Of a stretch of 64,000 nt of DNA, positions 39,949 through 53,400 are shown one piece after another. The notes below the pieces were generated by a model that saw only the letters and a list, made by a program, of their open reading frames with translations, made no database searches and had not been told where the DNA came from. Source of the stretch: Paraescarpia echinospica (Eukaryota; Annelida; Polychaeta; Sabellida; Siboglinidae); NCBI GenBank assembly GCA_020002185.1, contig CM034536.1, forward strand, positions 12,236,717 to 12,300,716, given 5' to 3'. The position numbers and the translations under genes are program-made. The stretch's first letter is position 1. Each line of letters opens with the position of its first letter.

Positions 39949-42303
39949 CGGTCTTGTTGAAAACGTGCCACCTGCTGCAGCATCTTCACAATGAAAGCTG
40001 CTAGACTGATTAACAGGTTCACTATCGAAGTCATTTTCTGTCTAACTGACATAGCTCAGCTTCAGTGCCTTTAGTTGCACCCCTACGCCACTGAATGGCA
40101 TGCCATTCAACTGAAGTTTGCATGTTTATTGTTGGTATAATCCAAAAGGTGGGGCGACAATATGCTCCCGCATACCACGTAATGTTTCGCATACACAGTG
40201 ACGCCACTCCATGGGTAAACTGGAACTATAAATGCTGCCTTTAAAACAGTGTTTCGCGATGTCGTTCCATGATCGACAGATTGCAATGTTAGCGACGCAA
40301 AAAAAATAATACAGGAGCCAATACCGTGCAGATGAAAGAACAAAATATTCATTTTCAATAACAATATTCGTTGTTCTCACTCATATGAACGTGGCATATT
40401 ATGGTAATAATTGCAATGCCAATCACTCTCATGAGAAAGGTATTTTGGGAGCGCGGTCAATCACGCTCTTAAGACCGACACGAGGAGCACAAAGGAGCGG
40501 CGGGGCGATTGTGTTCCTCAAAAACAGAGGTCTGGCCTAAGAACAGGGATTTTGTTTATACTCTAAACGAGACCCATTGGGCAGATAGTTAGGGCACAGA
40601 CTTGACTTCCACCTCTTTGCCGATGATTCTCAAATGTATGTTTCATTTGACATCAAGGACACTAACGATCAGACCGCTGCACTTAGTATTAATGCATCAC
40701 CAGTTTGGTAGATGTGAAGCCAATGGTCGAAGGAAGCAAGTGACCATAGAGAGAGGTGGGTGAACCTCGGCACTTGGGAGGATATACTGCCGGGAGATAC
40801 TGCCCCCATAGTTAGCGTATTAAGATATAGATGTATCCACTACTTAAACCTTCGAGAGTATATCCTTGCAATCTTGTTCAACATTCGTCACGGTGACAAG
40901 CTTTAATTAAGTGAAGCTGCCACTTCTGTCTTGGCAGCTGAAACCAACTAGTCCAGGCAGCTGGTGGACGTCTCCGGGCAATCAGATGGTGCCTGCATCC
41001 CCTACTTTCGATTTTAAGGTCAGTTTACCCTGGTCACACACTCAGGCATGCACGCACGCACACACACACACACACGCACACGCACACGCACACGCACACG
41101 CACACACACACACACACACACACGTCGAGTATATTATCAATAGGGGGTGACTATTGGGCATAGTTTTACTATTGCAATAGTTGTATTATTATTATTGCAA
41201 TGCTATTGCGGAAGTGCAATAACTATTGCGGTAATGTCGTAGTAGTGTCAAGGAATTGTGAATACCCTGAAAAGCGATGTTGAATTGTTATTGGCTGGTG
41301 GCAGTATCACGTAGCCTTGGATGCATTTGAGTAAACATTGTGATTCCACAAATGACACTGCTGATGATTATTGAAGTCAGGTCGACAAATAAGTAAAAAC
41401 TGTCACGTTTGCTTAGAATGTTTGCATAATGGTTCAATAGACCTTAAGGGTACGGTCATATGCCCAGCGGTCATTTGTCCTGTGTTAATTTTTTCAGCTT
41501 ACATGTATAAAAAGGCTCATTTGCCAGTTATAAAAAAGAGAGATAAAACAATTGAAAGATGCCAGCTGTCTATTTATTCCAACTTTTATATAAAACAAAC
41601 AAGCTTTTTATTACACTTAGAGAAATGTGGTTCACATTTGAATGACTCCTAGGTTTTATATGTACTAGACACGTGGCATTCATGTTGTGTTACACTTTTA
41701 TGCTGGAAATACTGGCAATTATCCGAACATTATGTTAATATATTAATTGCTAATTATTTGTTTGTAAATACGTGTATACTGGTTAGAAAATAAACAATAG
41801 ATAGGATTGCAACTTCAATTTAATTTATTGTTATTTTTTCGCAACTGGGCAATTTACCCTTCTTACACATGGGAGATGAACAAAAGTGACCCGCCACAGT
41901 GAACCAGGTATGAAGTCGCACAGGCCTATTTTGTGATTTTAGCAGAAATGCACAACTTATAATCTCATCTTTCAATGTTCAGTTTATATTCATTAACAAA
42001 CAATCCAAAAAATAATCAAACACAGACATTTACGAACCCATAGATTAAAACGCAATAGACAATATCTGTCAAAATTACTTTGTTTATTCAAAATGTCGCT
42101 TTGTTAAAGTTTGCTTCAATTTTGACAATAAATCAAAAACTATTGAACATATTTCAACAAATGAGGTGTCATTTTAAAGCTTCTGATCTGTCGAATCACA
42201 AATCTATTTCACAATTTTGCGACAATACCTGCTTTGTTGTGGCTTGTCACAAATGACCACTGGACAAATCACCTACATCCACACCTCCATTTGTGTGTTG
42301 CAG
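39949..42303. other. Non-coding stretch
   Basis: No gene is supported. A (CA)n microsatellite with CGCA interruptions lies at 41050-41124. The rest is AT-rich unique-looking sequence. Confidence 0.5.
41050..41124. repeat. (CA)n microsatellite
   Basis: CACACA repeats with several CGCA interruptions. Confidence 0.9.
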
Positions 42304-42405
42304 TGCTGTGACGGTGACACTCAGAGTCTACTGTGTACGGAGCCGATGTGGGTCTCCTCTGACGAGGACGGTCAGGAGAAGGGGGGAGTTCGACCCATGC
42401 AAAAT
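42304..42405 (+). CDS. Candidate host exon, unknown gene
   Basis: A good 3' splice site (TGTGTGTTGCAG) opens 34 codons without stop, CCDGDTQSLLCTEPMWVSSD then acidic/Gly-rich, ending AAT|GTACGC. Further possible plus-strand pieces are 43485-43537 (acceptor ACAG, donor CTG|GTGAGG, Lys/Arg-rich in one frame) and 44350-44412 (acceptor TTACAG, ending TGA). Their phases do not fit together simply, so a single gene is not established. Confidence 0.3.
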
Positions 42406-44738
42406 GTACGCTGATGAACTCAAATGGTTGCATTTGTGAATGTATTTTGTAGTATTAAAAGCATGTTACAGCACTGAACTAATTGTCTAAAGATATAATA
42501 AAGCAGTGGTTTACACCACCAAACAATACTGATGTAACAGCTGTTCTATATGATTGGGACTTGGGAGTATGAGAATGTGCATGTAGTTGAATATTAAAAG
42601 TTAGAACAAGTTTTAGTCAATATAGATTTGCAGAAAGTGTCAAACATGTTAAATTTTGATTGGAGACTGTGTAGCAAACATGGGTTAATTTTAATTGTTA
42701 ATTTATTAATTCCATTAACTTTGTTTTATTGAGTATTATGTTATGCATTCATGTGGCGATTGTCAATGGTCTGCTGTCAGTAGTTAAAATTAACTTTGCG
42801 TATCGTAGTGCACAGTGCACACGAGACCCAGCCAGAGACCCACCCAACATCAAAGAAAGCTACTAGTCAGGTCTCAGTAATGCAGTGATTGAGCTGAGTG
42901 AACTGTGAATGTGGCAGTGTGATTGAGATTATGTAAGAGTTCTGACAGGATTTGCCACATGACTTTTAGCACCCATCCAACAGCAGTTCCAAGTATATCT
43001 GGCATCTGGAGTTTTTCTTGACAGTAAATGTGATAAGTGATAAATTCTCGAAATGTGCTTACATGTTTTAGAGTCAGACATTCTGTATAATGTAAGTATG
43101 CTTTATTAGCTTGCTTGCCAACTTGCAGACTAGGATAACAGTCAGCCCCCTTAACAGCTAGTGGCTTCTTTGTCTTTTTACAACATTAGTTGGTAATTTA
43201 ATTGAGAAAAAAAGGTTAATTGACCTATTAAATGTGTTAGGTTGATTTCAGAGTTAATGATATGTAATTTAATAAACGTTTCATGTTAACTGCTCCATGC
43301 CTGTTGTGTAATGTCACATAAAATCATGTTACAATAGCACTTATACATAGAACTTAATAATTACTAAATAACTATCAGGATATGGTGACACATGTACATT
43401 ATCCTTGAGTATACCGAAATACATGACATATTTTAGGAATGAAAAATCTCCTGTTAAGAGCCTTTCATGTGGTCGTGGAAACAGACCAAGAAGCGAAAGC
43501 AAATTTCCAGTGTGGATCCAGATCGTCACCTTGGCTGGTGAGGTGTACTTATTTTACAGCAAATTTAACAACTAAAAATAAATTAATCATTAAAAACATG
43601 CATACGCAAAACAGTATATAACATAAGGGGATGCGATGGTCAGAGCACTTTTTTCTTATTATTGAACTTGGAGAGTTGACATTTTCAGAGAGTGTGAGTC
43701 ATGGTTAGAAATTAAGTGGGGATTTTTTTCAGAATGTTTTGTGGGATTTTTTTGCGGTATTGTGGCCAAATTGGACTAAACTCTCGTTCCACTTATCTTA
43801 GCAACCACTACACATAGACAGCCAAAATTTAGTGTGTACTTCATAGTACTCCAATTAAAACTGTCAAGAGGTTTCATCAATATTTCAACAACAAAAAATA
43901 ATAATATTTTTTGAAATATTTTCGGAAAAACGGAGGGCAAATTTTACATTCAAAAACTATTATGCAAAAACCAGGCAATGTTTTCATTAACGTTACTTGA
44001 CAGTTTTCAAGAGCATACTATCAAGAAATACTGTGGCAAGTTTCAACATTTCTGTCAAGTAACAGCTCGGATAAGTGACACGGAAGACAAGAAATTAAGG
44101 GAAAACATGTTTCTGCATAAATCGCATTCAAAGTTTAGGTACATTGGTACACACAGTATCTAAAATGTAACCTATACGAACGAAACTTTGCAGACGTGTT
44201 CGCCAATATATACTCTAGCAAATGCATAAAGGTCAGTCCAATTGCACACCAAAATAATATTATGTATTCAAAAACAAACAACTATACAAACAAGTGTACA
44301 ACGCAAATAAACGTATGTGTAAACAAGACCACATTTCGTTTTATTACAGATAGTCACATTGCTGAAACTTTCAGAGATTGAAGACTTTTTGCGGGAATTT
44401 CTCACACTATGATGACCATCGTGGATTGAATTGTCCTTTCACAAATTGTAGTAACTACCGACCTTAGACGACCAAAAAATGTTGTGCAGTTATTACATAC
44501 AACCCAAATGACCTGTCAGTAATATTTTTTTACAATTTTATAAAATTGAAGGCTCATTATATAAAAAGCTTTTCAAATAACCAACTTGACTAGTTAAACA
44601 AAACATTATATTAGCCTATTCAATGTCCAATCCATTTGCACCGCAAAATAATGATGTATGCAATGGTATGCAAATCACCACAGAACAGAACTTCGTAAAA
44701 GTTTCCAAACTAATACATGGCTATCACGGCAAAATCTG

Positions 44739-45294
44739 TGCGGACACGTACACGACATCCTGCACGACTTCCATGCTGGCGACGGTGACCGCCTTCACGT
44801 GCGTGTCAAATGTGCTGTGGGTCATCACGGGCATGTCGAGGTAGAAATTCGTGAATCCAGCATGGCCATCATCCATGTCCATCGCTGCAGATGTAGCCGA
44901 TCTCACCACGACGAATGGGACGTTTGATGCCCGCGAACGAAATACGGCCTAACAATAGGGTTGAGTTGATGACTTCGTCACAGCCGGTGCAAAAAGTTTC
45001 CAGTCCACAGAGCATGCCAAGTTGCCGGTCCACAACACGGATAGCAAGGGTGCGCTGTCCACATGCTGTGCATGCCAGGTTCGCGACGAGTGAAGGCAGC
45101 ACAGCACAGCGTATGATCACTGCCAAGATGCCTGCAGTGTCATCGCCATCGTCAAGCGAGAAACGCGTCACACCCATGTCCTCCAACAGTTTGGCGTAGC
45201 CAAACTTCCGCTCGGTAGCCAATATCCTTCGAGAAGTTGAAGGCTCAGTCTGCAAAGCTGCTGGCCCACTCGGTGCTAAACAGCACTGTAACAA
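44739..45294 (-). pseudogene. Mutator-like element protein fragment
   Basis: The frame at 45294-44869 contains CTACGQRTLAIRVVDRQLGM and then CTGCDEVINST, the paired CxxC layout of the N-terminal domain of invertebrate Mutator-like transposases. After a frameshift near 44905 the similarity continues with NFYLDMPVMTHSTFDTHVKA to about 44739. A minus-strand exon-like piece with a GGA|GTAAGT donor at about 45743, encoding SHVECIDEPGVSEPT, may be its first exon. The transposase core is absent. Confidence 0.5.
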
Positions 45295-45829
45295 AGTAGC
45301 GTGACATTTTCAAAATGCAAGCAAAAGCACCCTCCAACCTTTATATGACATCTAATGTAGGTTATTTGTATGATGTACTTTCTTGCCCTACAATACATAA
45401 TATATTGTAAATATATAACTGCTAAGCATATTTATAATATAAACCACACTACCACTGAACATTTAGAATAATAATGCCATTAACCAACATCATCCGAGAT
45501 GATATTATATTTAGGACTCCTATTCGTAACCTCTATCCTGGTGTGCCCTGAAGGTTTGACATCCCCTGGATATCGACCCTGGATGATCAACATAAACTAT
45601 GTCAACTTTCAATCGTTTATACACCCACAAAGGTTAACTATGCTACGTGAAAATATAAATATACACGTATATACGAATAATATGCATTGTCAGTGAATAT
45701 GACAGAGCGTGGAACAAGCAAAACACCAGACATTGAACTTACTCCGCTCGTGGCTGTGGCCGTAGGTTCGCTGACACCCGGTTCATCAATACATTCGACA
45801 TGCGATTTCTTCGAATCGCGCACTTTCTG

Positions 45830-47259
45830 AAGCTGTGCAAGGTTCCGTCACTTCCCTACACCGTAACCGCCAACTCGCTTCCGGCCAAATAGCATAATGT
45901 TGTTTTAGAAAGCTGTGGAAATGAACGAAACGTGAAAGTTATAAAATTTCGATGAAATCTAACGTAGCTGGTATATCAAGCTGACGTCATTGAGTGGAAC
46001 TTAGTATCATTACAACCAATCAGAGCCGTTGATTTGAGGTAACCCGACATCACGTGAAGCCGTCTGGCCATTCGTCGTTGGATTTCCCATTCCTTTGTTG
46101 CTGAGATGGCGTGAGGGGGCTTCGTTCTTAGTCTAGACTACTCGGATACCTTTGAGCCTATTTTAAATATATTTTTACCATGATGCAGAGCAAAAAAGGA
46201 CTTTCCCATGGTATCTAACCATGTTGGTTTGCACATTGGTTCGGCCGGTCAGTCGCGGAAAATCACATAATGTTCGATTATCCACGCTTCATTTGACAAA
46301 AACAAAGACATAGCAATGATAGGCATCACATAAAAGGCATGGTTTGTGTTATAAACAAGTTTATTTCGACAATGAAATATACATGAACGACAAGTTGAAT
46401 AATATTTCTACATGGAAATGTCAACAACTCGAAACTCGTTTTTTTATTCTTACTATTAACAATAGAAATGAATGTAAGATATTCATTACTACCTTCCGCA
46501 GCTAGTATCATTTCACAGTATCATTCACAAACCACGAGACTAGCTTACGCTTGTCGTAAGTGTTTGCATTATAATGTTTTCAATTCTTTTTAATGTTCTG
46601 TTACCACTAAATATATCATTTGTTTTAAGTGTTGGCATTATGACGTTATTTTAATTGATAGTAAAACTTTTGCGAATATTTCATTTCAGGTGCAGACTGA
46701 CGTAGGAATCCATATTAACCTTTTCTCCTTGGCTGTCATCACTGTACCACTTAAACATTTACATGTCTACTTTTTCTTTTTATAGTAAATTTATGTTGAC
46801 ACATCTATAGGTATTGTTTGGTTTCTGTTACATTATTGTAGTTTGTGTTGCAAAATCATTGTTACTGTTGTAACAAAAAACGTCTTATATGTGGAAACAC
46901 ATGTCGAATGCTACTTTATCATGTAATTGCTGCCACGGCAAACCATTTGTAAATGTTCTAATAAGGTTAGTCCATCATCTAGTTATCACAGATATATTGG
47001 AGTTTGAATGTTTGTTTAGTAAAGTTTACGAAATTCACACAAATCTAAAGTAATTGTCATGCTGTTGATATGGTAACTGATATTGATTATTAAAAATGTG
47101 TTAGGATTTGGACGGGTGATGTCTTCGGTGAAGTGTCTAATTTGTAAGCACTCTCAAAAGACATAATGACTCTTTGCGTTCCACAGGGAAATCAGTTCAT
47201 TTCTATACAAATGAGTTTTTTAAACATCCGTTCTATGTTCCTCAAGTCTTGTTGACTAC
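45830..47259. other. Non-coding AT-rich stretch
   Basis: I see no gene, RNA or clear repeat family in this interval. Confidence 0.45.
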
Positions 47260-47329
47260 TTGGTTTCTGTTGGTCTTGCCCATTTAATTTTGTTCAGTCT
47301 TTTTCTTGTTGCTATCTGTCACCTGCTAG

Positions 47330-48673
47330 CAAACACGATTGCCAGCATTTTCAACGATGCGCTGGAAAAACACAAACCGCTCGACCTAGGCAAAGGTGTG
47401 CTCGTATTAATACAGAAGCCGGGCAAACCAATAGGTCCACTAACGAGTGTGCGTCCGATAGTCTTACTATCAGTACTCCGAAAGACATTGTCTCTCATCG
47501 TTCTATCGAGGATCGCGCCGAAAGTTGACGACTACCTGTCGCCATCGCAATCGGGATTCCGACGCGGACGCAGCACGGCCGACGTAGTCTTCGGGTACCT
47601 TTGGCTCTGTGCTAAAGCGCAACGTCAGCACGTATCAATCGAATTCCTCGGCATCGATCTGAGTCGCGCCTTCGACACCATACGTCGCGACAAGCTGCTT
47701 GATACGCTACAAACATTCCTCGGCGAGTCGGAACTGCGGATGAATCGCTTCCTACTCGCCGCCACGTCGCTCGAGCCGCGTCTCTCAACAGGTGATTGTC
47801 ATTCATTCGCCACATCCATTGGGACGCCGCAAGGCGACAGCCTCAGCCCGGTATTATTCATTGTGTACCTCGAAGCGTCACTCCCGTGACCTTCGTTTGC
47901 GCCTCCCGACACGTCCACCAGCCGATGCCACCCTACCGCTGGACGTCGAGTACGCTGACGACACGGACTTCGTCAGCTCTTCTCGTTCGTTCCTCGACGA
48001 GATCGAGCGCATCGCGCCAGCTTGCTTGGCGGAGTGGTCGCTGACAATCACCGCATCGAAAACAGAACGAACAAGTATCAGCCGACACACTGACCGCATT
48101 CAGGAAGAGTGGCGTATGACACGCAAGCTTGGATCGCTCCTCGGTGAAACCGAAGACGTCGCTCGCCGAAAGCAGCTGGCCAACGTCGCCTTCCGCAAGC
48201 TGTGGACACTGTGGTTTAGGCGATCACAGATCTCTCTACTGCTGCGGCTACGGCTATACGCATCCTTCGTTGTGCCCGTGCTGACGTACAACATGGGTAC
48301 ATGTGGACTCACGAAATCAGAACTAGATCATCTGGATGCGTACCACCGTCGTCATCTACGCCAGATCATCGGCATATGTTGGCCACATCGCATTTCCAAC
48401 GAGGCACTGTACCATCGTTGCCGATGCCGTCCCATCAGCGAAGCTGTCATAACTGCAAGATGGAGTCTATTCGGGCACGTGCTCCGTATGCCACCCGATG
48501 CACCCGCTCAGCGAGCGATCGACAACTATTTCGCCGTGGACACAGGTGTCACGACATACATGGGTCGACTGCGAACGACTCTGCCTACAGCGTTGAGCGC
48601 GGACCTGCGACGCATTATTTTGGGGATGACGGCGACTAGTTTATGTAATCATTATCATTTTATATTGGAATAA
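47330..48673 (+). pseudogene. LINE reverse transcriptase (ORF2, 5'-truncated)
   Basis: The first frame (to 47889) has KGVLVLIQKPGKP, RPIVLLSVLRKTLS, SQSGFRRGRSTAD, IDLSRAFDTI and GTPQGDSLSPVLF. After a one-base shift near 47880 the second frame has the catalytic EYADDTDF, then the C-terminal thumb and a zinc-knuckle-like region (RRHLRQIIGICWPHRISN). The copy lacks the endonuclease and the promoter. It is followed by AATAAA and a (CTA)n tail at 48796-48852, typical of a LINE 3' end. Confidence 0.8.
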
Positions 48674-48795
48674 TTAAAACAAACTGGTTACAGCCTTAAT
48701 TGGCTCCGCTGTCATCCTGGAATTGTATATCATGTTGTCAATTGTTTTACGGATTGTTTATATTTTTATGTATGATTTATACAATTCCAAATAAA

Positions 48796-48852
48796 ACCTA
48801 CTACTACTACTTCTACTACTACTACTACTACTACTACTACAACTACTACATA
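48796..48852 (+). repeat. (CTA)n tail of the LINE
   Basis: CTACTACTACTTCTACTACT-type repeat directly after AATAAA. Confidence 0.8.
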
Positions 48853-49239
48853 GGCCGTACGCTACGTTGCCGTGCCGATGTCGACGCTCTGCGCGCACTC
48901 GACCGTGAACAGTGGCGACAATTGGGGCTGGCCATTTCAAAATAAGAAAGCATCATATGGATCCATGGAATTTACCTTTTTAAATTATTTATTTACATTT
49001 TTATTACTTTTTAATGCAATTTCTACTGACTTTTTAACGATTATTTTATATATGTTTTTTATCATGTGGACATTTTAATTATACATGTATCTATTCATTT
49101 AAATATTTTAATTTATTAATATATCTATTTATTCCACTTTTACAAAGGAAATGTGATGGTACATTTCGTGCGGAATGGCACAAGCGAAACAGACGCGAAC
49201 TACATCACGTCTGCCACGCTAAAGTGCACGTAATAATAA

Positions 49240-49470
49240 TAATAATCTGTCACCTTTTTCAAGACCCAGGATGGATAGCGACAAACTTTTAGGGCTCCTC
49301 TTAGGTGTTTCTCCTCTTCCTTCGTGTCCCCCTCTTCCAAAGTTATCATCTCACACTGGTTCATCAGGGTTCTGACGACTCCTAACGTTTTGTGTTTGGG
49401 GTGGTGGGACGCAAGGTTCAAGTATTGGTCAGTGTCTACTTCCAATATACTGTAGACTTCACGCTGCGAC
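49240..49470 (-). pseudogene. Penelope-like element fragment (post-RT region)
   Basis: The minus-strand frame contains DQYLNLASHHPKHKTLGVVR followed by TL and ALKVCRYPSWVLKKV. This is the conserved block after the reverse transcriptase in Penelope-like elements, before the GIY-YIG domain, which is not seen. It is probably part of the same element as 50109-54000. Confidence 0.6.
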
Positions 49471-49829
49471 CATCCTTTCTGGTGAACTTGGCATCTTCTT
49501 CTTCTTTATGTAAGGCAGCCACCATCCATTGAGCAGATCGAGTCAGCTCGGAGATTTTTCTGTACTTTGGGGGGCTGCTGTGCTTAGTAAAATGATAGAT
49601 GATGCGCTAGGGGTTAAAAGATAAATAAATTAATAAATACATAAAAAAATATAAATTTATAAACAAATAAGTTTTGTTTTTTAAATATGTATAAAAACCG
49701 TATGTAAAAGGCCTTGAGTCATAACAAAAGAAGTGGAAAAAAGTGGATGATGTGTCAGCTACTTGGAGTATCCGGCCAGACCAATCCGGCTGCCGTAGCG
49801 TTCACCGGGGTTAAACCCCGACCGGTACA

Positions 49830-50100
49830 GCTCCAGCATTCATTTACCCACTTTCGTTAATACATCATAATTTGAGGAGGGTGCAGACCCTAGTCTCAAA
49901 GGAGGCAGGAGCAGGAGATTTAGCGATTTCATCAGGAAGGCTGTTCCACTCTGGTATGGTTCTTGGGAAGAATGTCTTCCGTCTGTAGATTGCCCGGTGA
50001 TATGGGATGTTAAAGGTGAGATCATTGGTGTATCGGGTGTTTCTTCTTAGGTGATCAGTTGGAGGTGGTCTGTGCTTTGACTCGATATATATGAGTCCGT
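49830..50100 (-). pseudogene. LINE 3'-end fragment inside the Penelope-like element
   Basis: Minus-strand frame with YRRKTFFPRTIPEWNSLPDE and KSPAPASFETRV, the usual C-terminal end of many LINE ORF2 proteins. It separates the two Penelope blocks, so it probably inserted into them. Confidence 0.5.
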
Positions 50101-50108
50101 GGTGAAAC

Positions 50109-50470
50109 TTATAGAAGGTGTTGAGAGTTGGCTATCAAGGAAGGGCATATTGTTGTTATGCTTTCTTCTTTTGTGAAAATGATGCTGCCCGTAGGGTCAA
50201 TTGTGTTAATGTGTTGTTGTAATTTCTCTACTTTTCCTGTGTGTACTAGGCAGATAACATCATCCACATATCTTTTCCAGTTTCTTGGTTGGCAATCGTC
50301 TGGTGCTGTGGCAGTTATTTTCTCCTCCAAATCATCCATGTACACGTTTACAACAATGGGGGATACAGGACTAGTCATGGCTACACCAAACTTCTCCTGG
50401 TAAATTTCTCCTCCAAATCTAAAGTATGTTGTCCCAAAAACAAATGTCAACAGCTCCATGACGTTGTCTA
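50109..50470 (-). pseudogene. Penelope-like reverse transcriptase, catalytic part
   Basis: The frame reads VMELLTFVFGTTYFRFGG, AMTSPVSPIVVNVYMDDLEE and WKRYVDDVICLVH, with YVDD as the catalytic box. These are Penelope-like reverse-transcriptase motifs. Immediately upstream in the reading direction, the coding sequence dissolves into the 46-bp tandem array. Confidence 0.75.
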
Positions 50471-53400
50471 CTGTTAGGTTGGTTCTCTTCTTTCAACTGC
50501 TCCGTGATGTTGTTTACTGTTAGGTTGGTTCTCTTCTTTCAACAGCTCCATGATGTTGTCTACTGTTAGGTTGGTTCTCTTCTTTCAACAGCTACGTGAT
50601 GTTGTCTACTGTTAGGTTGGTTCTCTTCTTTCAACAGCTCCATGATGTTGTCTACTGTTAGGTTGGTTCTCTTCTTTCAACAGCTCCATGATGTTGTCTA
50701 CTGTTAGGTTGGTTCTCTTCTTTCAACAGCTCCGTGATGTTGTCTACTGTTAGGTTGGTTCTCTTCTTTCAACAGCTCCATGATGTTGTCTACTGTTAGG
50801 TTGGTTCTCTTCTTTCAACAGCTCCGTGATGTTGTCTACTGTTAGGTTGGTTCTCTTCTTTCAACAGCTCCGTGATGTTGTCTACTGTTAGGTTGGTTCT
50901 CTTCTTTCAACAGCTCCGTGATGTTGTCTACTGTTAGGTTGGTTCTCTTCTTTCAACAGCTCCATGATGTTGTCTACTGTTAGGTTGGTTCTCTTCTTTC
51001 AACAGCTCCATGATGTTGTCTACTGTTAGGTTGGTTCTCTTCTTTCAACAGCTCCATGATGTTGTCTACTGTTAGGTTGGTTCTCTTCTTTCAACAGCTA
51101 CGTGATGTTGTCTACTGTTAGGTTGGTTCTCTTCTTTCAACAGCTACGTGATGTTGTCTACTGTTAGGTTGGTTCTCTTCTTTCAACAGCTCCGTGATGT
51201 TGTCTACTGTTAGGTTGGTTCTCTTCTTTCAACAGCTACGTGATGTTGTCTACTGTTAGGTTGGTTCTCTTCTTTCAACAGCTCCATGATGTTGTCTACT
51301 GTTAGGTTGGTTCTCTTCTTTCAACAGCTACGTGATGTTGTCTACTGTTAGGTTGGTTCTCTTCTTTCAACAGCTCCGTGATGTTGTCTACTGTTAGGTT
51401 GGTTCTCTTCTTTCAACAGCTCCGTGATGTTGTCTACTGTTAGGTTGGTTCTCTTCTTTCAACAGCTCCATGATGTTGTCTACTGTTAGGTTGGTTCTCT
51501 TCTTTCAACAGCTCCGTGATGTTGTCTACTGTTAGGTTGGTTCTCTTCTTTCAACAGCTCCATGATGTTGTCTACTGTTAGGTTGGTTCTCTTCTTTCAA
51601 CAGCTCCGTGATGTTGTCTACTGTTAGGTTGGTTCTCTTCTTTCAACAGCTCCCTGATGTTGTCTACTGTTAGGTTGGTTCTCTTCTTTCAACAGCTCCA
51701 TGATGTTGTCTACTGTTAGGTTGGTTCTCTTCTTTCAACAGCTCCATGATGTTGTCTACTGTTAGGTTGGTTCTCTCCTTTCAACAGCTCCATGATGTTG
51801 TCTACTGTTAGGTTGGTTCTCTTCTTTCAACAGCTCCATGATGTTGTCTACTGTTAGGTTGGTTCTCTTCTTTCAACAGCTCCATGATGTTGTCTACTGT
51901 TAGGTTGGTCCTCTTCTTTCAACAGCTCCGTGATGTTGTCTACTGTTAGGTTGGTTCTCTTCTTTCAACAGCTCCATGATGTTGTCTACTGTTAGGTTGG
52001 TTCTCTTCTTTCAACAGCTCCATGATGTTGTCTACTGTTAGGTTGGTTCTCTTCTTTCAACAGCTCCGTGATGTTGTCTACTGTTAGGTTGGTTCTCTTC
52101 TTTCAACAGCTCCATGATGTTGTCTACTGTTAGGTTGGTACTCTTCTTTCAACAGCTCCGTGATGTTGTCTACTGTTAGGTTGGTTCTCTTCTTTCAACA
52201 GCTCCATGATGTTGTCTACTGTTAGGTTGGTTCTCTTCTTTCAACAGCTCCGTGATGATGTCTACTGTTAGGTTGGTTCTCTTCTTTCAACAGCTCCGTG
52301 ATGTTGTCTACTGTTAGGTTGGTTCTCTTCTTTCAACAGCTCCATGATGTTGTCTACTGTTAGGTTGGTTCTCTTCTTTCAACAGCTCCATGATGTTGTC
52401 TACTGTTAGGTTGGTCCTCTTCTTTCAACAGCTCCATGATGTTGTCTACTGTTAGGTTGGTTCTCTTCTTTCAACAGCTCCATGATGTCGTCTACTGTTA
52501 GGTTGGTTCTCTTCTTTCAACAGCTCCATGATGTTGTCTACTGTTAGGTTGGTTCTCTTCTTTCAACAGCTCCGTGATGTTGTCTACTGTTAGGTTGGTT
52601 CTCTTCTTTCAACAGCTCCGTGATGTTGTCTACTGTTAGGTTGGTTCTCTTCTTTCAGCAGCTCCATGATGTTGTCTACTGTTAGGTTGGTTCTCTTCTT
52701 TCAACAGCACCATGACGTTGTCTACTGTTAGGTTGGTTCTCTTCTTTCAACAGCTCCGTGATGTTGTCTACTGTTAGGTTGGTTCTCTTCTTTCAACAGC
52801 TCCGTGATGTTGTCTACTGTTAGGTTGGTTCTCTTCTTTCAACAGCTCCGTGATGTTGTCTACTGTTAGGTTGGTTCTCTTCTTTCAGCAGCTCCGTGAT
52901 GTTGTCTACTGTTAGGTTGGTTCTCTTCTTTCAACAGCTCCGTGATGTTGTCTACTGTTAGGTTGGTTCTCTTCTTTCAACAGCTCCGTGATGTTGTCTA
53001 CTGTTAGGTTGGTTCTCTTCTTTCAACAGCTCCATGATGTTGTCTACTGTTAGGTTGGTTCTCTTCTTTCAACAGCTCCATGATGTTGTCTACTGTTAGG
53101 TTGGTTCTCTTCTTTCAACAGCTCTGTGATGTTGTCTACTGTTAGGTTGGTTCTCTTCTTTCAACAGCTCCATGATGTTGTCTACTGTTAGGTTGGTTCT
53201 CTTCTTTCAACAGCTCCGTGATGTTGTCTACTGTTAGGTTGGTTCTCTTCTTTCAACAGCTCCATGATGTTGTCTACTGTTAGGTTGGTACTCTTCTTTC
53301 AACAGCTCCGTGATGTTGTCTACTGTTAGGTTGGTTCTCTTCTTTCAACAGCTCCATGATGTTGTCTACTGTTAGGTTGGTTCTCTTCTTTCAACAGCTC

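Noticed and set aside
35335..40500. Complete LTR retrotransposon with two LTRs
   Set aside because: Only the 3' LTR candidate is found; no matching copy of it is visible beyond gag.
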